A DNA stretch of 9,414 nucleotides, from the NCBI GenBank assembly GCA_965369945.1, contig CBDUST010000174.1:1-9414 (forward strand), read 5' to 3'. The DNA is from JADFNO01 sp965369945. Its GTDB lineage: Bacteria > Planctomycetota > Phycisphaerae > Phycisphaerales > SM1A02. Numbering within the stretch: position 1 is the stretch's first letter; each line of letters opens with the position of its first letter. Both the position numbers and the translations under genes were made by a program. Positions 1 to 6,397 of the stretch are shown here, piece by piece. The notes below the pieces were generated by a model. It was not told where the DNA came from, searched no databases, and was given only the letters and a program-made list of their open reading frames with translations.

Positions 1-771
1 CTCGTTGAGAATGTTGGTACCTGGGCCGTCGCCCGGCGGGATGGGCCCGGTGTCTGGTTGAAACTGATTGGTCGCAATCGTCGCCAGAGCGCCTCGCATC
101 GTCCGGCGCGTCGAGCTGTCGCCCTCCGGGGTGCTGGAAGCCGCGTACCCGTTGATGACGCAATTCTCCAGATCGCGCAGCAGCTCGCGCAGGCGCTCCT
201 GCTTCTGATAGTCCAGCTCGTCGTCCAGTCCGATGGACTGTGTGGCAAGCTGACTTCCGGAGACCTCGACGGTGGCGGTGAAGATTTGTGTGTAGTTCTG
301 CTTGCGGACACGGTTGGTGAACCGCGTAGTAGGCGCGTCATCGCCTTCCAGCGCGGCATTCCCAATGATGTTGATCACATCGTTGTCGACAAGGTTCGAC
401 GTCGGGCTTCCGCCATACATCCGGACAACTGTCAGGTCATTGGTCGCCACGTTCGTGACGAACATGACCTCTTCCTTGCCCTCCAACATGATCTGGTCAC
501 CGATGCGGAATCGGTCGCCGTTGTCAACCGTAAAGACGGTATCCGCAGCCGGGTCGGTGATCACCTGGTCGTCCACCGCATCCGTGTTGGGTAGCAAAGT
601 GTCCTCCAACCACTCGTGAATGGTGCTCATTGCGGATCGTTGCGGATCACCGAGATGATCCAGCAGAGGCGTTTCGTGCGGACTCACAAGCCCGATGATG
701 TCGCTGACGTCCTCAGCGATTTCAGGCAGGGTCGCTCCGGCCGAATAAGTTGCTTTGCCAGTGAAGGCCAT
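1..771 (-). CDS. Phage major capsid protein, SU10/DUF5309-like (partial, C-terminus beyond window)
   Basis: This frame is open from an ATG at 771 to base 1, giving 257 residues with the C-terminus outside the window. A Shine-Dalgarno GGAG lies 9 nt before the ATG. The protein begins MAFTGKATYSAGATLPEIAE, followed by IIGLVSPHETPLLDHLGD (residues 25-42) and an HEWLEDTLLPNTDA segment (52-65). I recognise this N-terminus as that of DUF5309/SU10-type major head proteins. Residues about 70-140 are beta-rich, with short hydrophobic strands and Gly/Asp/Asn turns, and look like a domain inserted in the HK97-type coat fold. Residues about 150-205 (FTNRVRKQNYTQIF, then a charged helix QKQERLRELLRDLENCVING) resemble the spine-helix region. 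It would form the icosahedral shell. It follows the portal and scaffold genes in the usual head-gene order. The family call is from memory of the N-terminal signature, not a search. Confidence 0.82.
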   Translation of the reverse strand, partial: MAFTGKATYSAGATLPEIAEDVSDIIGLVSPHETPLLDHLGDPQRSAMSTIHEWLEDTLLPNTDAVDDQVITDPAADTVFTVDNGDRFRIGDQIMLEGKEEVMFVTNVATNDLTVVRMYGGSPTSNLVDNDVINIIGNAALEGDDAPTTRFTNRVRKQNYTQIFTATVEVSGSQLATQSIGLDDELDYQKQERLRELLRDLENCVINGYAASSTPEGDSSTRRTMRGALATIATNQFQPDTGPIPPGDGPGTNILNE

Positions 772-849
772 GAGAATTTACTCCGTATGAATTTCGAAAA
801 TGAGTCGGACAGATACGGGACTCGTTGGTGTCGGCTGCGTTGGCGAGCG

Positions 850-1407
850 CTATGAGCGGCGCCGCAACCGAAGGTAGCGCAACAGCGCCGTACGATTCCC
901 ACTTGCGTGTGCTTCTGCCGCAGCGTGTTCCATCGAACGCGCAAGCGACGTCTGGTTGTTCTCAGCCTTCGGGCTCAATGCTGTGGCGCCACGTGCCGTT
1001 GACCGAAACAGGAACGGCTTGCGCTTTCGAAGCTCCGCGACCGCCTGCTCTACGTCCGGTTCCGCCATCTCAGATAGCGCCATCTCCGTGAGAAGTCGGG
1101 TTGTCTCCAGGTCGATCGCTTCTGAATCGACCAGCAGTTCGTCGATCAATCGTTGCCGCTGCATGTCGGCAATGGTCTGCTGCTGCTCTTGCAGCGTTTC
1201 GTTCTTCTGGGCGAGCTCGATCTTGAAGTCCTCCAGGATTTTCTCCGCCGCTTGAGCGCGCTTGCGGTACTTCTTCGCCTCGGAAACCGGAACCAATCGC
1301 TCATGTTGCTCCCGATCGTCTCGGATCTCTGGATCCGGCATTTCGCCTACCGAATCGTCTGCACGGTCCAGTTCGGCTTCGGCTTGGTGTACTTGTGTCT
1401 CTGACAT
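850..1407 (-). CDS. Phage capsid scaffolding-like protein
   Basis: 185 residues, starting at an ATG preceded by AGGAG with 6 nt spacing. The first 40 residues are acidic and polar. Residues about 41-92 form a charged heptad-like helix (SEAKKYRKRAQAAEKILEDF, then a Gln/Glu-rich stretch) that should be a coiled coil. A helical segment DLETTRLLTEMALSEMAEPD (99-118) leads to AVAELRKRKPFLF (122-134), a pattern common in phage scaffolds. The C-terminus is a basic helix (LLRYLRLRRRS), as expected for a scaffold tail that docks on coat protein during procapsid assembly and is later removed. There are no catalytic protease motifs, so a fused head protease is unlikely. It lies 36 nt after the portal gene and 78 nt before the capsid gene. 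The role rests on position and architecture, since scaffolds diverge fast in sequence. Confidence 0.72.
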   Translation of the reverse strand: MSETQVHQAEAELDRADDSVGEMPDPEIRDDREQHERLVPVSEAKKYRKRAQAAEKILEDFKIELAQKNETLQEQQQTIADMQRQRLIDELLVDSEAIDLETTRLLTEMALSEMAEPDVEQAVAELRKRKPFLFRSTARGATALSPKAENNQTSLARSMEHAAAEAHASGNRTALLRYLRLRRRS

Positions 1408-1443
1408 TGCTTACTCCTGCTTGTACTTGCGTAAATCAACAAC

Positions 1444-2997
1444 TCATCGGGCGACAGGTGAAGCCGGCTCATCGATGTCGGGATATCCCAACTCAGCTCG
1501 AAGAATCTCAAGTGGTATGCCGAGCTGCGCTTTAGCCAGCGCATCACTGACACGCCGCGACTCATCAGTCGGCAGCGCGTCTGACCAAACGATCTCAACG
1601 CGCCGATCCAAAGTGTCGGTCCGGTAGATCCCATGAACATCCAGCGCGTGCAGAATCAATTCACACAGCGATCGCAAACCAGCGCCATATGACACGCGCT
1701 TGCGGTTCACTTTGGCGACCGTGCCCATCAGCGAGATTCGAAGCGCGTTTTCCGAACTCAGGTTCCCAATACGCGCTTTGATGTGACCAGCGGCCGCCGG
1801 CGTGACGCCGGACGTCTTGTCCAACGCTTCGCGAAGTTCTTCAATGTGCGCCTTCTCGCTGGGACTATCGGCATCGCCGCCGAATGCTTCGATTGATGCG
1901 TCGAGGTTGTCGGTCACCCACATCTGACCGGGCCCAATCGGGCGATCAGCGAATCCCTCGATCCCCTTGCCAAGCCACATCTGAAAACTCTGCATCGTGA
2001 CACGATTTGCACGATCGCTCAGTCGCGTGTTCAACTCGTCTTGAAGCGGGATGAGCGGCTCAACGTCGCTAAGACCCTCGTAGAACAGCGGCTGGCTCAG
2101 ATTCTGAATGTGAACCACGGGCAAGCGACCAAGGCGGTTGGCCGACTCGGCCACCAGCACGCCGTCTTCGTACCGCTGGTAATGCGTTGCTGAGTAAATC
2201 TCGGTGATCGTGACGGTTGCCCGCTCGGCACCGCTGTGAAAACGCGGTGTCAGTTTCCGGCTCAACCGCGCCAGGATTCCCCCTCGCTCGACATCATTGA
2301 TGAATTGGTTGTAGTGAATGATGTACGCATCGAGTTGGCGGAAATCCGAGCGGCTCAGCAGCGGGATCGCCCGGGGCGCCTCAACCGTCTCAATCAGTAC
2401 GCTTGACCCGATCCGCGCAGCCAAGTCGTCAATCAGGGGTTTAGACGGGGCAGCCCCGGACGATGCAGCGCTGGTTTGCGGGCTGATCGATCTGGTCGGC
2501 GTCAACCGTGACAGCCGGGTGGAGTTCAGAAGAAAGTCTACTTGACCGTAGATCGAACCCAGCAGGGCCGCATCCTGCCACAAACTTACGCCGCCGTTGG
2601 CTTCAAGGGTTGCTTCGAGGATCGTTTCGATTTCAGCGCGCTTCTGAGCGTTGCCCGCACGGCTGACGATCTTCGGCGCTTTGGGGAACATGAAGTCCAC
2701 CAATGTGTGGATGCGCCAGCCGATGTCATTTTCGATCACGATCTCCCGTTGAACTCGATCGTCCTGGCCGAGCTGCCTCAAGAGGAGCAGCCGCGGCGGC
2801 AACCCGACCATTTGCGCAGGCGAATCGATCGATCCCCCAAGATCGTCAGGCTCAGCCAACGCGTTTCTGTAGTAGTTCCACAAGCGCTGGAAACGCGGCA
2901 CGCTGATTGTCTCGTGCTTCTCGATGAGCAAATCAAGCAAAGGCTCGGTAATCGGAATTGATTCAAACGGGGCAAGTTGGAATTCCACAGCTGACAT
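1444..2997 (-). CDS. Phage portal protein, SPP1 gp6-like
   Basis: 517 residues, normal for the SPP1 gp6-like portal family (Pfam PF05133). Recognisable parts are the N-terminal RFQRLWNYYRNALAEP (35-50), NDIGWRIHTLVDFMFPKAPKI (90-110), the wing/stem strands with VTITEIYSATHYQRYEDG (262-279), RLGRLPVVHIQN (288-299), LSDVEPLIPLQDELNTRLSD (309-328), and the C-terminal pattern KTSGVTP...LSSENALRISL...VEIVWSDALPTDESRRVSDAL...LGIPLEILRAELGY (394-505). The ring-shaped dodecamer would sit at one capsid vertex as the DNA-packaging channel. A Ser/Thr/Ala/Pro-rich stretch at 165-187 looks like a flexible insertion. ATG 2997 is the first in-frame start after a TGA at 3016-3018. Its GGGAG touches the ATG with no spacer, a poor ribosome site overlapped by a hairpin. 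No terminase gene precedes it. Confidence 0.85.
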   Translation of the reverse strand: MSAVEFQLAPFESIPITEPLLDLLIEKHETISVPRFQRLWNYYRNALAEPDDLGGSIDSPAQMVGLPPRLLLLRQLGQDDRVQREIVIENDIGWRIHTLVDFMFPKAPKIVSRAGNAQKRAEIETILEATLEANGGVSLWQDAALLGSIYGQVDFLLNSTRLSRLTPTRSISPQTSAASSGAAPSKPLIDDLAARIGSSVLIETVEAPRAIPLLSRSDFRQLDAYIIHYNQFINDVERGGILARLSRKLTPRFHSGAERATVTITEIYSATHYQRYEDGVLVAESANRLGRLPVVHIQNLSQPLFYEGLSDVEPLIPLQDELNTRLSDRANRVTMQSFQMWLGKGIEGFADRPIGPGQMWVTDNLDASIEAFGGDADSPSEKAHIEELREALDKTSGVTPAAAGHIKARIGNLSSENALRISLMGTVAKVNRKRVSYGAGLRSLCELILHALDVHGIYRTDTLDRRVEIVWSDALPTDESRRVSDALAKAQLGIPLEILRAELGYPDIDEPASPVAR

Positions 2998-3000
2998 CTC

Positions 3001-3025
3001 CCAAAGGTGGTTCGTTCACCCTTGG
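3001..3025 (-). promoter_or_regulatory. Hairpin touching the portal start codon
   Basis: In the minus-strand transcript, CCAAGGGUG (3025-3017) pairs with CACCUUUGG (3009-3001) across a 7-nt loop. The 9-bp stem has a single G-U pair. Only GAG separates the stem from the AUG, so the GG of the GGGAG ribosome site is inside the stem. This could hold back portal translation. It is a structure seen by eye, with no evidence that it acts. Confidence 0.4.
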
Positions 3026-3052
3026 ACTGGTGGCGTTCGTCGCGCGCGCCAG

Positions 3053-3118
3053 GACGGCCGAAGTTGAAAAATCGCCTCCTAACACCATCTCAAGTGGGTA
3101 AAAAAAATTTCGGCCGTC
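3053..3118. repeat. Perfect 10-bp inverted repeat flanking an A-rich spacer
   Basis: GACGGCCGAA at 3053-3062 is the exact reverse complement of TTCGGCCGTC at 3109-3118, with 46 nt between them including a run of eight A at 3100-3107. Each arm contains the self-complementary CGGCCG. GC-rich alternating tracts lie outside both arms (3040-3049 and 3139-3146). It could be an operator, a recombination site or a long-loop RNA hairpin; the sequence does not decide. Confidence 0.5.
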
Positions 3119-3201
3119 ATCCAAAACTAGTCGGGCCAGCGCGCGCACCGCACGCCGCAGCGATTCTCGACGCTCATCAATCGACGCAAAAATCACATTG
3201 G

Positions 3202-3235
3202 CCGGGCCACCCCAGCGTCTTTTTGTTGGGGCCGG
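3202..3235. other. Bulged GC-rich hairpin upstream of the amidohydrolase operon
   Basis: CCGG (3202-3205) pairs with CCGG (3232-3235), and CCCCA (3210-3214) pairs with TGGGG (3227-3231). A 4-nt bulge GCCA sits on one side and a 12-nt T-rich loop closes the stem. No T-run follows on either strand, so it does not look like a classical intrinsic terminator. It lies about 65 nt upstream of the operon start. Confidence 0.3.
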
Positions 3236-3287
3236 ACTAAAAACCGTCGGAATTCTTCGTTACTATCCAGACTTCCGTTTATGAGAT

Positions 3288-3292
3288 GGAGG
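3288..3292 (+). promoter_or_regulatory. Shine-Dalgarno GGAGG deciding the start at 3299
   Basis: GGAGG is followed by 6 nt and then ATG at 3299-3301. The upstream in-frame ATG at 3281 would place this motif inside the coding region and has no ribosome site of its own. Starting at 3299 also gives a cleaner signal peptide. Confidence 0.75.
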
Positions 3293-3298
3293 CTTGAT

Positions 3299-6200
3299 AT
3301 GTGGCATTTGCGTTTGGGCGCTGCGGCGGCACTTCTCACAATCATTTCGCCGGTCATGGCGCAAACCGGGCCGGTCAACGGCGTACGTTCAGCCGAGGTT
3401 CGTACGCACGCCATCACTGGCGCCACCGTCATTGTCCAACCAACCCAAACGATCGAGAATGTAACGATCGTCCTTCGCGATGGAGTCATCCATGCCGTAG
3501 GAAAAGATGTTGCCGTTCCGCCCGGATCGCGAGTTTGGTCGGCTGACGGTCTGACCATTTACCCGGGGCTGATCGATGCTGCTGTTTTGGTGAAACCCAC
3601 TTCGACTCCCAGCGGACCGGGCGCTCATTGGAACTCCAAGGTCCACCCACAGTGGTCCGCCGCAGACGAACCGGTGCCATCGCAGTCTATTCGCAAAGAA
3701 CTTCGATCACTTGGGTTCACCGCCGCAGCGGTTTACCCCGACGAAGGTGTATTGCGCGGCAGCGGTGTGGTTGTTGCACTCGCTGATCAAGACGAGCACG
3801 TATTGGCATACGACGGGCAAGCCACGATGGCTGCGGGTTTCGATCGTGGCGGAGGTTACCCCGGCTCGCTCATGGGTTCGATTGCGCTGTTGCGACAGAC
3901 GTTCTACGACGCACATTGGCATGCTGCGAGCCGGCGTGTGTGGCAGCAATATCCGCAGGGCAACGAGCCGCCGATCCGCGCCGATGCGCTCGTCGCGTTG
4001 GAGGACGCCGTCAACGGTCGCCAAGCCGTACTGTTTGACGTCTCCGACGAACACAATGCGTTACGCGCCGACAAGCTTGCGCGTGAGTTCGATCTTGATT
4101 TGGTCTTCCTCGGAAGCGGGTACGAATTCAGACGGCTTAGCGACATTGTCGAACTGGGCGTGCCGATCATTGTCCCCCTGCAATTTCCTGACCGCCCGGA
4201 TGTCTCTGGGCTTTCGTCCTCTGATCGTGTGACGCTTCGTGAGTTGATGACCTGGGAACAGGCGCCGACGAACGCACGGCGACTAATCGAGGCCGGGGCA
4301 ACGGTCGCTCTAACCACGCATCGCCTCAAGAAACGCAGCGATTTTCATACGAAACTGCGTAAAGCAATGAAGCACGGCCTGGATGAGGACGCAGCGCTGG
4401 CTGCGCTCACGACGGTTCCGGCCAAGCTTCTGGGGCTCGACCACGTGATCGGGACGATTGAAGTCGGTAAAGCCGCCAACCTCGTTGTGGTTGATGGCTC
4501 ACTGTTTGAGAAGAAAGCCAAGATCCGCGACGTCTGGATCAATGGTCGCCGATACGAGATTTCTAAAGAGCCACTCGTCGAGTTGGTGTCCGCTGGAACG
4601 CTCGAGACTGATCTTGGTATTACCCGCGAAGTCCAGGTCGACACAATCAAGAAGTCCGTTTCGATTCAAGTCGACGACGAGAAAATCAAGGCCAAGAAGG
4701 TCGTAGTGCAGAAGGACCAGATCTCGTTCGTGGTCGACGGTAAACCGTTCGACGTCGAGGGGTTTGTACGACTCAGTGGTGTGCTGACGGAGGGCGAGGT
4801 GGTCGGAACCGGGGCGTTGCCCGACGGCCAGCGGTTTACGTTCACGATTTCGCCACACGCCGACATTGACGACGAACCTGAAGAGAGCGTCGCAGAGGCA
4901 GAGTCGGATGACTCGGTGAAGGACGATAAGGACGAGTCCGAGTCCGAGGAAGATGATGAAGACTTCCAGATGCCAGCGCAGGAGCTGGTGTATCCGCTCG
5001 GGGCGTATGGGGTGTCAGGGCTGCCGAAAGCTCAGGATGTGTTGATCACCAACGCAACCGTCTGGACCAGCGGCCCAGCCGGCATTATCGAAAGCGGCGA
5101 GATCGAGATTCGTGGCGGGAAGATCGCATACGTCGGTTCACCGCGAGCGCAAATCATCACTGAACAACTGCTCAGCATCGACGCTGCAGGCAAGCATGTC
5201 ACCGCCGGTCTGATCGATTGCCACTCACACACTGGCATCAGCGGCGGTGTCAATGAAGGGGGGCAAACCAACACCGCTGAGGTTCGGATCGGCGACGTCA
5301 TCAACCCCGATGACATCAACTTCTATCGCCAATTGGCGGGGGGACTGGTCGCTGCCAACCAACTGCACGGCTCGGCGAATCCGATCGGCGGGCAGAATTC
5401 CGTGGTCAAACTGAAGTGGGGCGGCAGCGCTGAGGACTTCAGAGTTACCGACGCGATTTCTGGAATCAAATTCGCGCTCGGCGAAAACGTGAAACGCAGA
5501 ACCACGCGCTATCCAAATACGCGCATGGGTGTCGAGACATTCATACGCGACGGCTTCATCGCTGCTCGTGAGTATCGCGCAAAATGGGATCGATACTTGG
5601 GCTTGTCAGAGGACATGCGAGCCCGCACGATGCCGCCTCGACGCGACTTGGAGCTGGACACGTTGGTCGAAATACTCGACGGCCGACGTCTCGTACACTG
5701 CCACAGCTATCGCCAAGACGAGATTCTCATGCTGATCCGTGTCGCTGAAGAGTTCGGCTTCACCATCGGGACCTTCCAGCACGTGTTAGAGGGATTCAAA
5801 GTCGCTGAGGCGATCGCCAGCCACGGTGCGGGAGCGAGTACGTTCAGCGATTGGTGGGCCTACAAGGTCGAGGTCATGGACGCGATTCCCTACAACGGTG
5901 CACTGATGCACGATGTCGGCGTGATCGTTTCGTTCAACTCTGATTCATCGGAGCTTGCGCGACGCATGAACACTGAAGCGGCCAAGGCTGTTCGCTACGG
6001 TGGGCTCGATCCGCACGACGCATTGAACCTCGTGACAATCAATCCTGCCAAGCAACTTCGGATCGACCATCGCACCGGATCGTTGGAAGTCGGCAAGGAC
6101 GCGGACTTTGTGATCTGGTCCGAAAGTCCACTGAGCACATACGCCCGTTGCGAACAGACGTGGATCGAAGGTGCGAGGTACTTCGATATCGAGCAGGATC

Positions 6201-6397
6201 GTAAGTTCGCAGCATCATCTCAAGCTGAGCGCCAACGCCTCATCCAACGCGCTTTGCGCGAAGCGCACGGCAAACCCAAGGCAGACGCATCAGAGGAACC
6301 TACGACGCCGGATGAACCGGCGACCGAGGCTATGGCGATCATCGGATCGGTTATTGCCGATTCGCCCTACTCTTGCTGCTGGGAGGCAAACCAATGA
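3299..6397 (+). CDS. Secreted tandem amidohydrolase-family protein with one degenerate and one intact domain
   Basis: 1032 residues from ATG 3299. Residues 1-21 (MWHLRLGAAAALLTIISPVMA) form a signal peptide with likely cleavage before Gln22. Module 1 (about 30-425) has the amidohydrolase frame: ITGATVIV, YPGLIDAAVL and the C-terminal GTIEVGKAANLVVVDG. The HxH of the first strand is replaced by Ala95/Leu97, and the late Asp is absent (ALTTH). A beta-rich stretch (about 430-520) and a strongly acidic linker (524-556) follow. Module 2 (about 575-965) is intact: GLIDCHSHTGI (His642, His644), HCHSYR (His800/His802), FQHVLEG (His828), FNSDSSE (Asp882) and GSLEVGKDADFVIW. It probably hydrolyses a C-N bond of a cyclic amide or peptide-like substrate outside the cytoplasm, like imidazolonepropionase- or prolidase-related relatives. 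The substrate cannot be read from sequence. Its stop overlaps the start of the next gene by ATGA. Confidence 0.86.
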   Translation: MWHLRLGAAAALLTIISPVMAQTGPVNGVRSAEVRTHAITGATVIVQPTQTIENVTIVLRDGVIHAVGKDVAVPPGSRVWSADGLTIYPGLIDAAVLVKPTSTPSGPGAHWNSKVHPQWSAADEPVPSQSIRKELRSLGFTAAAVYPDEGVLRGSGVVVALADQDEHVLAYDGQATMAAGFDRGGGYPGSLMGSIALLRQTFYDAHWHAASRRVWQQYPQGNEPPIRADALVALEDAVNGRQAVLFDVSDEHNALRADKLAREFDLDLVFLGSGYEFRRLSDIVELGVPIIVPLQFPDRPDVSGLSSSDRVTLRELMTWEQAPTNARRLIEAGATVALTTHRLKKRSDFHTKLRKAMKHGLDEDAALAALTTVPAKLLGLDHVIGTIEVGKAANLVVVDGSLFEKKAKIRDVWINGRRYEISKEPLVELVSAGTLETDLGITREVQVDTIKKSVSIQVDDEKIKAKKVVVQKDQISFVVDGKPFDVEGFVRLSGVLTEGEVVGTGALPDGQRFTFTISPHADIDDEPEESVAEAESDDSVKDDKDESESEEDDEDFQMPAQELVYPLGAYGVSGLPKAQDVLITNATVWTSGPAGIIESGEIEIRGGKIAYVGSPRAQIITEQLLSIDAAGKHVTAGLIDCHSHTGISGGVNEGGQTNTAEVRIGDVINPDDINFYRQLAGGLVAANQLHGSANPIGGQNSVVKLKWGGSAEDFRVTDAISGIKFALGENVKRRTTRYPNTRMGVETFIRDGFIAAREYRAKWDRYLGLSEDMRARTMPPRRDLELDTLVEILDGRRLVHCHSYRQDEILMLIRVAEEFGFTIGTFQHVLEGFKVAEAIASHGAGASTFSDWWAYKVEVMDAIPYNGALMHDVGVIVSFNSDSSELARRMNTEAAKAVRYGGLDPHDALNLVTINPAKQLRIDHRTGSLEVGKDADFVIWSESPLSTYARCEQTWIEGARYFDIEQDRKFAASSQAERQRLIQRALREAHGKPKADASEEPTTPDEPATEAMAIIGSVIADSPYSCCWEANQ
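6381..6386 (+). promoter_or_regulatory. Shine-Dalgarno GGGAGG within the end of the first amidohydrolase gene
   Basis: GGGAGG lies 7 nt before ATG 6394. That ATG overlaps the upstream TGA at 6395-6397 in an ATGA arrangement. This choice of start leaves MSNFFKPSIGSAAILVICGQ as the N-terminus, a plausible signal peptide. The earlier in-frame start at 6373 has no comparable site. The arrangement favours translational coupling. Confidence 0.75.

Larger units (their letters stand above)
2998..3298. other. Non-coding junction between phage module and amidohydrolase operon
   Basis: This 301-nt stretch separates two divergently transcribed units and carries no convincing gene. It holds a hairpin touching the portal start (3001-3025), a 10-bp perfect inverted repeat (3053-3062/3109-3118) around an A8 run (3100-3107), alternating CG runs near 3040 and 3140, and a bulged GC-rich hairpin (3202-3235). 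A TACTAT hexamer at 3261-3266 could be a -10 element for the plus-strand operon, but no good -35 partner is visible. Promoters for both units are expected here; none can be placed with confidence. It is also the only place in the window where a prophage boundary could lie. Confidence 0.6.

Noticed and set aside
58..594. Plus-strand reading frame of 178 codons
   Set aside because: It lies antisense to the capsid gene, which has a recognisable family N-terminus and a good ribosome site. The plus-strand translation shows no known motif.
2963..3196. Minus-strand 77-codon frame overlapping the portal start
   Set aside because: It starts with GTG without a ribosome site, overlaps the portal gene by 35 nt, and shows no family features. 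It is too short and unlike a terminase fragment.
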